Part shown: positions 1 to 11,542 of the stretch, in pieces
Position numbering within the stretch: position 1 is the first letter of the stretch
Layout of the letters: every line of letters starts with the position of its first letter
Source: Allomyces arbusculus
Taxonomy: Eukaryota; Blastocladiomycota; Blastocladiomycetes; Blastocladiales; Blastocladiaceae
Direction of reading: 5' to 3'
NCBI GenBank assembly: GCA_027604705.1
Contig: JADHYV010000036.1
Coordinates: forward strand, 178,483 to 242,482
Length of the DNA stretch: 64,000 nt
Program-made: the position numbers and the translations under genes
The notes under the pieces: model-generated
Database searches by the model: none
What the model saw: only the letters and a program-made list of their open reading frames with translations
What the model was told of the DNA's origin: nothing

Positions 1-1292
1 GGCCGAGTGCCGCTGCTGCCGCTCGAGGAACGAGGCTTGTCGGCGCTGCTGCCGCTCAAACGACGAGCGGGTCGCCTTTTGCCGCTCGCGCAAGTGCGTC
101 GCCTTGATCCGCGCCTGCGCGTTGTCCATTTCGTCTTGCGCGGCCTGCTGCTGCGAGAGGAATTGCGCCTCGAGCGCCAGCTCCTTTTCCTTGTGCTCGG
201 TCGCCACGTGCTCGAGCGCCGCCTGGTCTTCGATCTCGCGCGCGAGCGTCTCTGGAGAACGAACGGGTCAGATGGTCAGTTCGCGATTCCGAGCAAGAGT
301 CAACGGCCGTGATCCCAAAAACGTACCGGTCATGTGCTTGATCTTAATCAGCTGGAGCTCGCGCAACTGTTCTGTCTCCTTCTGCTGCTTCATGCGCAGC
401 TGGTGCGCAACGACCTCGTTCTCCTTGAGCTTGCGTCGGCGGTCAATCTCGTCGAGCCCGCGCATCTCGAGCGCCTGAATCAGCTTGATGTTCTTGGCGA
501 CGCGCAACTGTGACATACGCAGCTCCTCGCTACAGACCCCCGTCGCGTCAGATCTTGTTGCATCGACGCACAGGTATGGGCGGAGGGAACGCGTACCGCT
601 CGCGCTTCTGCCGCGCCTCAACGTTCTTGATGAGCAACTGGAAAGCCTCGCGTTTCTGGCGCATCTTTTGCCGGAACGCGACTTCGCGCTCGCGCGCCTC
701 CTCTTGCTGCACGAGCCGCACCTTGAGCGTGAGCGCGCGGTCGGCGAGCTTGGCCAGGCGCACTTTCATGAACTCGGCCGCGAGCAGGTCCGTCGCCTAG
801 CCGTGCGAGTAACGCGTCAACCCGACGATCGCAAAGCACCCCGAAGTCGATGAACCACAAAGACGTACCAGTTCGCGCTGCCGCATCTCGCTGAGCCGGC
901 GTTCCGTGAGTTGCGCCTATCGTCGAACCGTGATCAATCCCCGCATCAACCGGTGCCCCCCCTTTCACCTCCGTCCCGATACGTACCTCATACAAGTTGC
1001 GCGCCTCCATCAGCGCGGCCTCGCGCAAGTTGGCCTCCTCCTGGTCAAAGTGCTGCAACTTGCGCTGCAATGCGGCCTTGTGCTCGATGTCGTCGCGGAC
1101 ATTGCGCAATGCCGCCGCCATCTTCTGGTCCTGCATGACCTTGAGCGCCGCCTGCGTCGCGCCCGGGTGCGTCAGGTTCGCCGCTGACCCGGCCGCCGAG
1201 CTGTTCGACCCAGAGGCCTCGCCAATGGAACGCGCGATCCGCACGCCGGCGAGACCGCCGTTCAGAGAGCCGCCGGAGCCGGTCGAGGACAT
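1..1292 (-). CDS. Coiled-coil protein, 5' part only (runs off left edge)
   Basis: Five exons can be read on the minus strand: 1292-987, 916-869 (a 48-nt exon), 796-597, 529-327 and 251 to beyond base 1. All joins keep phase, and the donors are GTACGT or GTACGC. The N-terminus (about 70 residues) is Gly/Ser/Ala-rich. After that the protein is almost continuous charged helix rich in Arg, Lys, Gln and Glu, for example QQKETEQLRELQLIKIKHMT, typical of a long coiled coil. No catalytic domain is visible in the part present; one may lie beyond the edge. The start at 1292 is the first ATG of the long open exon. I do not recognise the family. It is divergent from the nitronate monooxygenase gene across about 1.2 kb. 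Confidence 0.72.
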
Positions 1293-2504
1293 GATGGAGG
1301 AAGTGGTAGCGGGTGGGGGAGGGAGAGGATGGGTTGCGCGTCGGGAGAGGACGCGTCGGTTGACCGGGAACGAGCGAGCGGGAACTCGCCGTCGGTCGGG
1401 TCCGGTCGGTCGCGAGCGGGCACGTCAGTCAGGAACGCGCGTGGGTCGGGCGGTTGATCAGGTAATTGTCGGTCGAGCGCACAGTCGGCCGGAGGTGAGC
1501 GGTGTATCGTTCAGTCGGTCGCGTCGCGCGTCGGCCGAGTGGAGCAGTGAGTGGAACAGCGCGAGCTAGAGGTCCAGACGGGGGTCGCGACGCGGATGAA
1601 TGGGTCGAACGGATAGTGCGGCAGGAGTGCGGGCAGGAGGGAGGGATGAGGACGGTGGCGGGGGGCGAGGCGCGTCAGTCCAGTACTCGCGTGTGCGGGC
1701 TGGCGGCGGTCGCGATCACAGGCAGGCGAGGGAGGAAGGAGAAGACGGGGGGAAGGAGAAGACGGGGCGGTCGTCCGATCCGGCGCGCGTCCGATGCCGA
1801 GCGGGGCGGCGGTGAGGGTGCGGGTACCGAAGGGGAGTCGTTCGGTCGGTGCGGAGCAGTGCCGCGAGCCGAGGAAGGGAGAGAGAGCAGGGGGGTGTCG
1901 GTTGGCGGCACGGGGGAGCGGGAGCGAGCGCGAGTCCGGCCGGCTAGAAAGAGCGGGGGCGGGGCGGGAGGGCCGGGCGCGGCCGGTCGAGCGGAATGCG
2001 GGCAGTGGGGGGCGCGCACGTCGTGCTGAACGAGGGGTCGGCCGCCACGCGCTGGGCGGGTGTGGGCAGTGCGGCGGACGACCGCGTTACGCGTCGGGCC
2101 GCTTTGATCGCGAAAAGTGGGAGACGTCTCCCGGGGAGACTGAGCAATGCGCGTGAAGTGCGCGTGCCCGCACGTGGCTCGGCCTCCTCGTCTGGCACGA
2201 GCGAAAGGCACGTGCCAGTGACCTCACCACGCGTCGGCTTTCACCTTTCGCCTGTTTTCGGCCGGGCCGGGCCTTCGTCTTGTCGTGCAAGCACGCACGC
2301 GTTCCACCGGCCAAGTCCCTTCCTCCGTGGCAGATTCGCTAACGCTCGTCGTCGTCGCCGCCGTCACTTTGCGCCGCTCCCTTGCCGACCAACCCGACCC
2401 ACTTGAACCGACTTGCAGCTCGCCGGCTATATATTCGACCGCGCGCGCTCGCCCACCAACCCGTAACCACACCCGCACCGCCCGTCCGTCCAACCACCAC
2501 AACC
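1293..2504. other. Divergent intergenic region, about 1.2 kb
   Basis: This G+C-rich stretch separates two divergently transcribed genes. Open frames cross it on both strands but are low-complexity Arg/Gly/Pro translations with no recognisable domain, as expected by chance at this base composition. It should hold both promoters; a clear TATA box is seen only on the plus side. Confidence 0.6.
2428..2435 (+). promoter_or_regulatory. TATA box of the nitronate monooxygenase gene
   Basis: TATATATT lies about 70 bases before the ATG at 2505 and stands out in very G+C-rich DNA. It is followed by a C-rich, A/C-biased leader, as for other genes of this window. Confidence 0.6.
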
Positions 2505-3689
2505 ATGGTCGCGACCACCTCCTTTACCGCCGCCAAGGGCGCCGTGCACGCGGCGCTGCGCAACTTGACCTTGCCCGTCATCTCCGCGCCCATGTTCCTC
2601 GTCTCGGGCCCGCAGCTCGTGACGTCCGTCTGTCGGCAGGGCATGGTCGGGTCGTTCCCGTCGCTCAACGCCCTGACCGACGACATTCTCGAGGAATGGC
2701 TCACGGACATCAACACGACACTCGAGTCGGCCAAGACCAAGGGCGAGAACGTCGCGCCCTACGCGGTGAACCTGATTGTGCACCGCACGAACCCGCGGCT
2801 GCAAAAGCACGTCGAGCTCATGGTCAAGTACAAGGTCCCGATTGTGATCACAAGCCTCGGCGCGGTCAAGGACGTGATCGATGCCGTGCACTCCTAGTAC
2901 GTCCTCGCAATGATAGGGCGCAGTCGTGGCGAAACCGGATTCCTGACGCGTCGAGGTGAAAAAATTTAGCAACGGCCTCGTCTTCCACGACGTGACCAAC
3001 CTGCGCCACGCGACCAACGCCGTCAAGGCCGGCGTCGACGGTCTGATTGCCGTGTGCTCGGGCGCCGGTGGCCATGCGGGTGCGGCCACGCCGTTTGCGC
3101 TGATCCCGGCCCTCCGCGCCGCGTTTGGCAAGGACATGACGATTATTGCCGCGGGCGCGATTGGTGACGGCAAGACGGTGCGTGCCGCGCAGGTGCTTGG
3201 CGCCGACTACGCCTACATGGGCACCAAGTTCATTGCGACGCAGGTCCGTCCGCTCTCCTCCGTGTCATGACCCACTCTAAGATCATCCAGCACTGACGCG
3301 TTGCCATTGCCGAAAAACAGGAATCCATGGCGCAGCAAGAATACAAGGACATGCTCGTCTCGGCCAAGACGGGCCCGTCCCCGACCTTTTTGCCGATCAT
3401 CTACACGAACAAGGTTTCGGGCGTGAACGCCAACTTCATCCGCGACTCGCTCGTCGCTGCCGGGCTCGACCCGGCCAAGTTGGCGAATGCCGAGCACGTC
3501 GAAGAGGACTTTTCCAAGCTCGACGGCGGGCGCGCGTGGCGCGATGTGTGGTCGGCGGGTCACGGGATCATCAACATTCACGATATCCCGACGGTCAAGG
3601 AACTGGCCGACCGGCTCAAGGACGAGTACCAGTTGGCAGTCAAGGAGGACTATGCGCGCGTGCCGGCGTGGGTAAACGCCAAGCTGTAG
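2505..3689 (+). CDS. Nitronate monooxygenase (2-nitropropane dioxygenase family)
   Basis: FMN-dependent TIM-barrel enzyme that oxidises nitronates such as propionate-3-nitronate to carbonyl compounds and nitrite. Three exons, 2505-2896, 2970-3243 and 3321-3689, give 344 residues with phase kept. Joining 2896 to 2970 restores the family sequence HSYNGLVFHDVTN; the alternative AG at 2955 would create a stop. Family marks are the N-terminal PVISAPMFLVS strand, the phosphate-binding GAGGHAGAATPF segment, the IIAAGAIGDG strand and GTKFIATQES near the second splice site. CTGAC sits inside the first intron (2942-2946). No targeting peptide is evident. The gene converges on the SCOC-like gene, with only about 180 bases between stop codons. 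Confidence 0.95.
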
Positions 3690-3872
3690 ATTGCGATTTT
3701 GGGATTGGAAGAGGAAGAGGTCGATGTGACGTGGACCACAATTTTGAATGAGAGGGGACGAGTGCTGTGCTCCAGTTTCCATAAATAACACTGGTTTGAA
3801 TTTCCCCGATGCTCGCCAGAAGTCGTGGAGGAGAGGGAAGCAACTCATCATCTGTATTTCAACGTCACACGA

Positions 3873-4235
3873 CTACCCGTTGCGGCTCGACGGCGGCGAT
3901 TTTTCCTTGAGATTCTGAATATACTTTTGCAGCATCTCGTTTTCGGAGCGCGACGACTCGTACTGCGTCTTGACCGTGTCGAGGCGAGCGAGCAGCTCTG
4001 CCATCACGACGGCACGTCAGTTTTGTCGTTAATTGTCGAGGAAATTGGCGCCGCCGTACCCTTGACGTTCTCCTGCAGCATCATGACTTCGCTACGGGAT
4101 GTGGAAGCAGGTCAGCCGAAGGCCGATCAGACGTGGCAACGCGAAACCGGGACGGGACCTGATGAGAGCGTCGCGGTTCACGGCCGGGTCGGGCGCGGCG
4201 CCCGGGACTGGGTCGAGGAACCCAAGGGCGTTCAT
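3873..4235 (-). CDS. SCOC-like short coiled-coil protein
   Basis: Three small exons, 4235-4159, 4091-4060 and 3997-3873, join in phase to give a 77-residue protein that no single open frame shows. The introns are 67 and 62 bases (donors GTCCCG and GTACGG). The first 25 residues are Pro/Ala-rich. Residues about 26-68 form one helix with heptad leucines and end in SENEMLQKYIQNL, which matches the ENE-hydrophobic-x-x-YI-x-NL signature at the end of the SCOC coiled coil. In animals SCOC is a small Golgi-associated dimer that binds Arl GTPases and takes part in autophagy; that role here is inference from the family. It is divergent from the myosin V gene across about 590 bases. Confidence 0.8.
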
Positions 4236-4826
4236 GGCGAATGCGGCGAGTTGCGCGCGGTGGGCAAAGGCGAAAGGAAGCGTTGGTAAGCCGGCTGCCG
4301 CAGCGCGACGTCGTCGCGATCGCTTGGGCCAACGGCAGCACGGGCCGTGAAGGGCAGCGCGACGCGGTCATGTGGATTTCACATGCAGCGTTTCACCGCA
4401 TGCCCTGCGCCACCACGCCCGGCCCTTCCATCGGCCACCGAACGGCCACGCCGACCACGCCGACTTGGAGCTCCAATCCGCGCCTGCCGACGCTGCTTCC
4501 ATCGACAACAACCGAATATACCAGCACCGGCCCAGCCTGCTGCTAGACCCGCGCCGGCGACTCGCTGCAGCACTGTACCCGCGTCAGCTCGTCGATACCG
4601 CGCCGCACTGCCCAACTCTCGCCGCCGCCGGGCGCGCGTGCAAGCGCCTTCCCGCTCCTTTGAAGCGGCCACCAAGTACTGGACCAAGTGCTGCCGCAAC
4701 TCGACCAAATTCCGCTGCCTGCTCCCGCGGACTGGGGACCAGCACCTGTCGCGCCGGGTTTCGCGCGTCCTCCCTCGCTGCAGCCCGTGATCGCGCGCCC
4801 GATTCCGGCTTGATCGCGTTACCACC
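4236..4826. other. Divergent promoter region between SCOC-like and myosin V genes
   Basis: About 590 bases with no conserved coding sequence. The half next to myosin V is C-rich and T-poor, like a leader. An A/T-rich AATATA lies near 4515, about 310 bases before the myosin ATG; I cannot say whether it is a core promoter. Confidence 0.5.
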
Positions 4827-7800
4827 ATGTCGGCCAAACCGCTCCCGGCCCCACCGGGCTCCTCCTCGGCCGTCGTGCCGGCGGGCGCAACCTCCGCTGC
4901 GTCCGGCACCTCCTCGGCCGACGCCCTACTCGCGCTCTACACGCCCGGCACCTCCGTATGGGTCCCCGACGACGCCGACGGGTGGCGCGCGGCGACCGTG
5001 CACGCCGTGGTCCGGCAATCCGACCTGGTCACGGTGAAAGTCGTCGACGACCGCGGCCACGACCGGTCAGTCACGACCGCGCTGGCCAAATCGATCGACG
5101 ACCTTCCCCCCCTCCGCAATCCGCCGATGCTGGAGGGGATCGAGGACTTGACGAACCTGTCGTACCTGCACGAGCCGGCGGTGTTGCACAATATCCGCGT
5201 GCGGTACGCGCAGCACCAGATCTATACCTATTCGGGGATTGTCTTGATTGCGATGAACCCGTTCCAGAAGGTGGCGCTATATACGAACGATGTCGTGCGC
5301 GCGTATTCGGGCAAGCGGCGCGGCGAGTTGGAGCCGCACTTGTTTGCGGTCGCCGAGGATGCGTTTCGCGGGATGGTGAGGGATAAGAAGAACCAGAGCA
5401 TTATTGTCTCGGGCGAGTCGGGCGCCGGGAAGACGGTGTCGGCAAAGTATATCATGGTACGTTGTGGCTGACGGGTGGAGAAGGTGGAGACGGATGCAGA
5501 ACTGACGATGCGCGTGGTGATTAGCGGTATTTCGCTACGGCCGATTCTGGCGACGGCACGCACGCCGACGGCGCCGACGACTTTGACGCGGCTGATCTCG
5601 ACGACTTCAACGGCCCGACGATGAGCGAGGTCGAGCAGCAAGTGCTCGGTACGATCTCCTCGCGGCAGTCACGTTCCGCGCGTCTCCGCTGACCCTCCTT
5701 CTTTCCTGACCGGTAGCGACGAACCCAATCATGGAGTCTTTCGGCAACGCCAAAACGACTCGCAACGACAACTCGTCGCGATTCGGCAAGTACATTGAGC
5801 TGCTGTTCAACGACCACGCCAAGATCATTGGCGCACGCATTCGCACCTACCTGCTCGAACGGTCGCGCGTCGTCTTCCAGCCGGAAACCGAGCGCAACTA
5901 CCACGTCTTCTACCAACTGTGTGCGGGCGCTCCCGCGGCCGAACGCAAGTCGCTCGGCCTGCACCCCTACTCATACTTTTCCTACCTGAACCAGGGCGGC
6001 AACGGCGTCGTCAAGGGCATCGACGACGCGGCCGAATTCGAAGCCACGCAGCGCGCGCTGTCGACGGTCGGCGTGTCGGTCTCGGAACAGTGGCAGATTT
6101 TCCGCCTGCTCGCGGCGATTTTGCACTTGGGCAATGTCCAGATCATTGCGCTACGGTCCGACGAGGCGTACATTCCCGACGACGACCCAGCGCTCGTCAT
6201 GGCGTGCAAATTGCTGGGCGTGCCCGTGACCGAGTTCAAGAAGTGGCTCGTAAAGCGGCAGATCGTGACGCGGTTCGAGAAGATCGTGTCGGGTATGACG
6301 GCGACACTGGCAACGGTCGTGCGCGACTCGGTGGCCAAGTTCATGTATGCGGGTCTGTTCGAGTGGCTCGTCGACAAGACGAATGCGAGTCTGTGCCCGG
6401 ATGAAGTGGTCGCGTCGTTTACCAGTTTTATTGGCGTGCTCGATATTTATGGGTTTGAGCACTTCAAGAAGAACTCGTTTGAGCAGGTACGTTGTTGCGG
6501 TGGGCGAATTGCGCTTCGTCTGGCGGTTGCACTGACGCGCACCGGCTCATGATTGGTAGCTCTGTATCAACTATGCCAACGAGCGACTGCAGGCCGAGTT
6601 CAACCAGCACGTCTTCACACTCGAGCAAGAAGAATACGTGCGCGAAGAAATCTCGTGGTCGTTTATCGACTTTTACGACAACAAGCCGTGTCTCGAACTG
6701 ATCGAAGGCAAGCTCGGCATCTTGGCTCTGCTCGACGAAGAGTCGCGCTTACCCGGTGGGTCCGACAAGGCGCTGATCGGCAAGCTCTATTCCCACTTCG
6801 AAAAGAAGCACCCGAATTTCGGCAAGCCGCGGTTTTCCAATACCTCGTTTATCGTGCACCATTTCGCCGACCACGTCGAGTACGAAATTGACGGGTTTCT
6901 CGATAAGAACAAGGACACGGTGCCAGACGAGCTGCTTGCGCTGCTGAATGCGTCCACGTTTGAGCTGCTCCCGGACGTGCTCGCCGCGCACAAGGTCAAC
7001 AAGCCCGCCACCCCGGCCGGCCCTGCCCGGATCGACTCGATGACGGGCGTGCGCCCGAAATCGCTCGTTCACCGGCAACCCACGCTCGGGTCCGTCTTCA
7101 AGCAGTCGCTCACGCAGCTCATGGACACGATCGCGTCGACCGAAGTGTCGTATATCCGGTGCATCAAATCCAACTCGGCCAAGCTCCCGTTCCAATTCGA
7201 GCCGCAACTCGTCCTCGCCCAACTACGCGCGTGCGGTGTTCTCGAGACGATCCGCATCTCGACCGCCGGGTACCCCGGGCGATGGACATTTGCCGAATTC
7301 GCCGACCGGTACTACATGCTGGCCCCCTCGACCGAATGGCACGGATTCAAGGACATTCGCGCGTTATGCACGACGCTGCTCAACCGCACGATCCCGGACG
7401 AGGACAAGTATCAGGTCGGGCGCACGAAAATCTTCTTCCGTGCCGGCCAGCTCGCGTTCTTGGAAAAGCGCCGTTCCGCACGGCTGCACGCGTGCGCGAC
7501 GGCGATCCAGCGCGTCGTTCGCGGCCACTTGGCCCGGAAACACTTTTTGGCACTGCGCAACGCGGCCGTCACGATCCAGCGCGTCGTGCGCGGGTTTCTC
7601 GCGCGGACGCAGGCGAAACACTTACGCGAGCGTCGCGCGGCGACACGGATTCAGGCGTTGGTACGGGGACATCTCGCGCGCAGGCGGTACCTGCGTCTCC
7701 GGCGCGCGGCGATCGTTGTCCAGGCGGCGTGGCGCGGTAAAATCGCGCGTCGGGAGGCAGCGCAGTGGCGGCGTGTCCGAGCGGCGACGAGGATTCAGGC

Positions 7801-9997
7801 GGCGTGGCGCGCGAGTGTCGCGCGGCGCGTGTTTGCCGCGCACATGCGCAAGATTGTACTCGCGCAGTCGTGCATTCGGCGGTACTTGGCCAAGAAGCAG
7901 CTCAAGCAGCTCAAGGTGGAGGCGCGATCGATTGCGCACATCAAGGAAATCTCGTACCGGTTCGAGAACAAGGTGATTGAGCTGACGCAGAGTTTGGCGG
8001 CCAAGGAGAAGCAGGCGCGGCAGCTGGGCGAGGCGGCGCGCGCGGCCGACGCGCAGGTGAAGGTCTGGCGCGATAAGTGGACCGACGCGCAGGCGCAGAT
8101 GGCCAAGATGCAGGACCGGATCAATGAGTTGGTCGTGGCTGCGCGCGAGGTGGAGTCGTTGACGACGCAGACCAAGGGGCTCACGTCGCAGATCAACGCG
8201 GCGAACGAGTTTTTGAAGGCCAAGGACGCGGAACTTGGGGTTGCGAATGACACGATTCAGAAACTCAAGGACGAGTTGGCCAAGAAGATCGCGCAGGAAA
8301 AGGAACGCGAGCGCGAGCGCGAGTTGGCGCCGCCGCCGGGACTCGAGTGGGCGCAGATTCACTCGCTCCGGCAGGAGGTCGACGCGCTCAAGCAGCAGCT
8401 CGCCGAGGAACGCGAGTGGCGGCAGGACGTGGCCGAGATGCCTGCCGCCGCCACGCAGCGCGACCTGGACGACGAGTACTTCCGCCGCGGCCCCGCGCCG
8501 AGCAACACGGCCGTTGCGGGTCCCTGGCGCGCTGTCCCCGCCGGCGCGCAGGCCATTTCGCACCAGCGGCGGTTCTCGTCGGTCGACGGGTGGACACCGC
8601 AGATGAAGGCCATGATCACAATCGACTTTGATGCGTCGCGCAAGGGTCAAGATGGCGCCGCGGCGACATCTGACGCGACCGCGGCCGCCGCGCACGAGCA
8701 ACTCGAGTTCCTTTTGCAGGACCCGGCGCTCGAGCGCGAGTTGGTGGATGGGATCGTGCGTAACGCACCGATTCCGCGTGCAGCAAGCCATGACGCGACA
8801 CGGCGCCAGGTCGTCTACCCGGCGCATGTGGTCGGCGTGTACGTGATCCAGGCGTGGCACCACGGGCTCGCCACGGCCGTCTCGGCGCTCGTGCCGAGGT
8901 TGTGTGCGGCCATGGAGGACCGCGTCCGGTCGGCGCATTTCGATGACGAGGTGGTTGGGTTCTGGCTGGCTAATGTGCTCGAACTCGACGCGATCTTGCG
9001 TTCTGCACAGGGCTCTGTCAGTAGCAGTACGCGCCGTGGCGGTGTGGGCGGGCCCGACCGCGGGATTCTCGCACAAGCGCGGCGCGATGTGGAACGCGTG
9101 TTTGCGGCCATTTACTTCCCGTGGGTGCGCGCGCTGCGCAAGCGGATTGCCAAGTATGTAGTCCCGTCGGTCATTGAGTACCAGGCGCTGCCCGGGTTCA
9201 TTTCCAAGACGGCGGCCGTCGGTGCGGCCTCACTGTTCCGCGCCAACGTGGTCGGAGGATCCGGCGCGCGGTGGACCGTCGACCAATTGCTCGACGTGGT
9301 CGAAAAGGTCTGGTCGACGCTGCAGTACTACTACGTCGACGCGGCGGTTGTCGACCAAACAATCGCGCAGCTCATGGCGGTCGTCGGCGTGCAAGGATTT
9401 AATCACTTGATCATGCGCAAGCATTTCGCGACGTGGAAGCGCGGGATGCAGGTGCAGTACAATGTCGCGCGCGTGCGCGAATGGTGCACACAGCACGGGC
9501 AAGCCGCGGCGGCCAAGCATCTCGACCGGCTCGCGCAGGCCGCCAAGGTGTTGCAGTTGACCAAGGCGAGCCCGACCAACGTCGACGTCTACGTTGATGA
9601 CTTGCTCGACGTCTGCGACCAGTTGACGCCCACTCAGGTCGCCAAGCTCATGGCCATTTACACCGTGTCCGAGTTTGAGACGCCGCTCGCGCCCGACGTG
9701 GTACGTGCTGTCGCCGACCGCGCCGTGCGGTCCAAGCGTGCCGGGGAGGGTGGAGAGACACTCTTGCTCGCTGTCCCTCCGGATAACGACACGTCATGGT
9801 ACGTGCGCCCGGAACCGCGCCGTGTCATGGCGCTCGAGGCGTGGATGCCGCCGCAGGACGGGGCGCACGAGGATGGCGAGGGCGAGAATGAGGATGATGA
9901 AGAGGTCGTGGATGCAGACGAGGTCCCGCGCGTCGCGCGGTTGCTGCAGTGTGTGCAGACCATGGCGGCAACGGCGTCAGGCAGTGGCGCTGTTTGA
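4827..9997 (+). CDS. Class V myosin heavy chain
   Basis: Actin-based cargo motor for vesicle and organelle transport. Four exons, 4827-5456, 5525-5648, 5717-6486 and 6560-9997, give 1653 residues, close to the usual length for fungal myosin V. Order of parts: N-terminal SH3-like region, motor domain with P-loop GESGAGKT (196-203), switch I NDNSSRFG (268-275) and switch II DIYGFE (494-499), then six IQ motifs (about 815-965), a coiled coil (about 965-1130), a linker and the globular tail with a DIL domain (roughly 1330-1560). The third splice site falls directly after NSFEQ, before LCINYANE. Every join restores conserved myosin sequence, for example ATNPIMESFGNAKT. The six IQ motifs and DIL tail separate it from class I and II myosins. 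Confidence 0.97.
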
Positions 9998-10315
9998 TGC
10001 ACGATTGTCATGAGCGTTGCGTTTGCATTTGTTGGCGCTGCGGCTTCAGCTTGCGAGAATACTCTGTAGATGACAGGAGCGATTTGGCTCAATTTTGAAT
10101 TCCCGTTTTTGATCGCTACATTTTTGCATGGTCGTCGTCAGGGCGTCCCTTTCAGGCGGAGGCTCGTCCCCAGTGCGCATCTGATTGAATAGAATTTACC
10201 AACTCAAGGCACGCATTTCCCTCACAATATGACCTTGCCTGGTAGCCATCGGTTCATTTCCTGACTGCACCGAAAAATGATCTCCATTCAGAGCCGCTTC
10301 CACTTCTCTTTTTCC
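9998..10315. other. Intergenic, 3' flank of myosin V
   Basis: About 320 bases, lower in G+C than the flanking genes. I see no coding signal. An in-frame ATG at 10277 could extend the next gene by 13 residues. Confidence 0.5.
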
Positions 10316-10972
10316 ATGTCCGCACACGCTCAACCCATCATTGGTTTTAATTTGGACCGATTGGACTTGGCCGACCTCGAGGATTTGTTTGACAGTATCA
10401 ATTTGACGGACCCTGACCAAGAACCAAGCGCGTTCCTCCCATATCCGCGAACCGTCTGACTTCGGGAGTGCCAGTTGGACCTCTGGAACCGCAACCGTTC
10501 ACCAGTACAACCGATCTTGGTGAAATCGGCCCCGATGCTAGCCTGGACCTGAAAATAACGGCTCTCGATTACTACGAAGATTTTGTCGACGACGGCGTTG
10601 AATGGGAATGCTCTTTTCTCGAGGACGAGTTCATGCAAGATGACGTCGACATGGCTCTGGTCAATCCAGCAGATGAGCACCATGCATCAACTTTCAACAA
10701 ATATTCGTCGCACAAAGCAGCAAACCATTGGTCTCGATGGATTGCAACGTATGCAGATGCAGCTGGGCAAAGTGCATAACCAATCGATGGTCCCGCGTTT
10801 CCCGTTTTTTCCGGTTGCAAGTTGGCGCAAGCGTTCAGCCGATGACTCGGAGCGCCAACCATCGGCACCAAAACGCAGCTGGATTGTAATGTTGAAGCCG
10901 AGCCAAGAGAAAAGAATCCTTGGCAAGGCTTTTGCTCGCCATGTACGCGACTGGCTCGTAGCGGTCGTCTGA
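10316..10972 (+). CDS. Small acidic protein of unknown function (spliced model)
   Basis: Three open stretches join in phase: 10316-10394, 10475-10659 and 10721-10972, giving 171 residues. Intron 1 (80 bases) has CTGAC at 10456-10460, 14 bases before its AG, matching the other introns here. Intron 2 is 61 bases with a weak donor, GTCAAT. The first 90 residues are very acidic and leucine-rich, for example LDLADLEDLF, and resemble an activation domain. The C-terminal third is basic (WRKRSADDSERQ and later EKRILGKAFAR). No full bZIP or other DNA-binding domain is present, so it could be a decayed regulator or a lineage-specific protein. Base composition is less G+C-rich than in neighbouring genes. 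The start could also be 10277. Confidence 0.38.
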
Positions 10973-11542
10973 GCTCAAGCGCCTGCTCGAGCCGTGTTTT
11001 GTGCTGATGCACGAACGGCCTGCAAGAGGCGTGCGATCTGTCCGCTCATGGCCGCTGCTGAGCATGAGCGGATGCTTTTGTACAGAAATAATGGAGCCGG
11101 CAACAACAAACATTGATCGTTGATCTGAATTAAATGTGACTGAGTCGAAGGCATAGACTTTTTGAGAAGGGAATGCAATAGGTCCAAATCACACCACAAA
11201 ATGGCAGCTTCAGTACCAGTGCAAGTGCCTTCACGCTCTGTTGTAGAGAGCGGTCGCATGGACGCACTAACAACTGATCTCCACAACCCGCTGCATCGTG
11301 CGTGGAAGATGGGCACATTAGCACATGGCGCGCGCGACGTCTCCCTCCGCTCACTTATTCACGCACAATCAGAAAAGTGAATGCTGGGATGTATCAGAAT
11401 GGTTCATGCATTTACTTCACACGAATCACCCCCGAAGATCTTCACATCGGGGAATGCAACTGGTGTCAGCGACGATATTACAAAACCCCACAATGAGATC
11501 AAGGAGCTTGTTCCTTGCGAGCAGCGACCGCGAGCAAAGCAA
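10973..11542. other. Convergent intergenic region
   Basis: About 570 bases of mixed composition between the small acidic gene and the bZIP gene. Only short, unconserved open frames are present; it probably holds the two 3' ends. Confidence 0.5.

Noticed and set aside
7622-9076. Minus-strand frame of 484 codons within myosin V
   Set aside because: Antisense of the conserved IQ, coiled-coil and tail coding sequence; Arg/Leu-rich without any motif.
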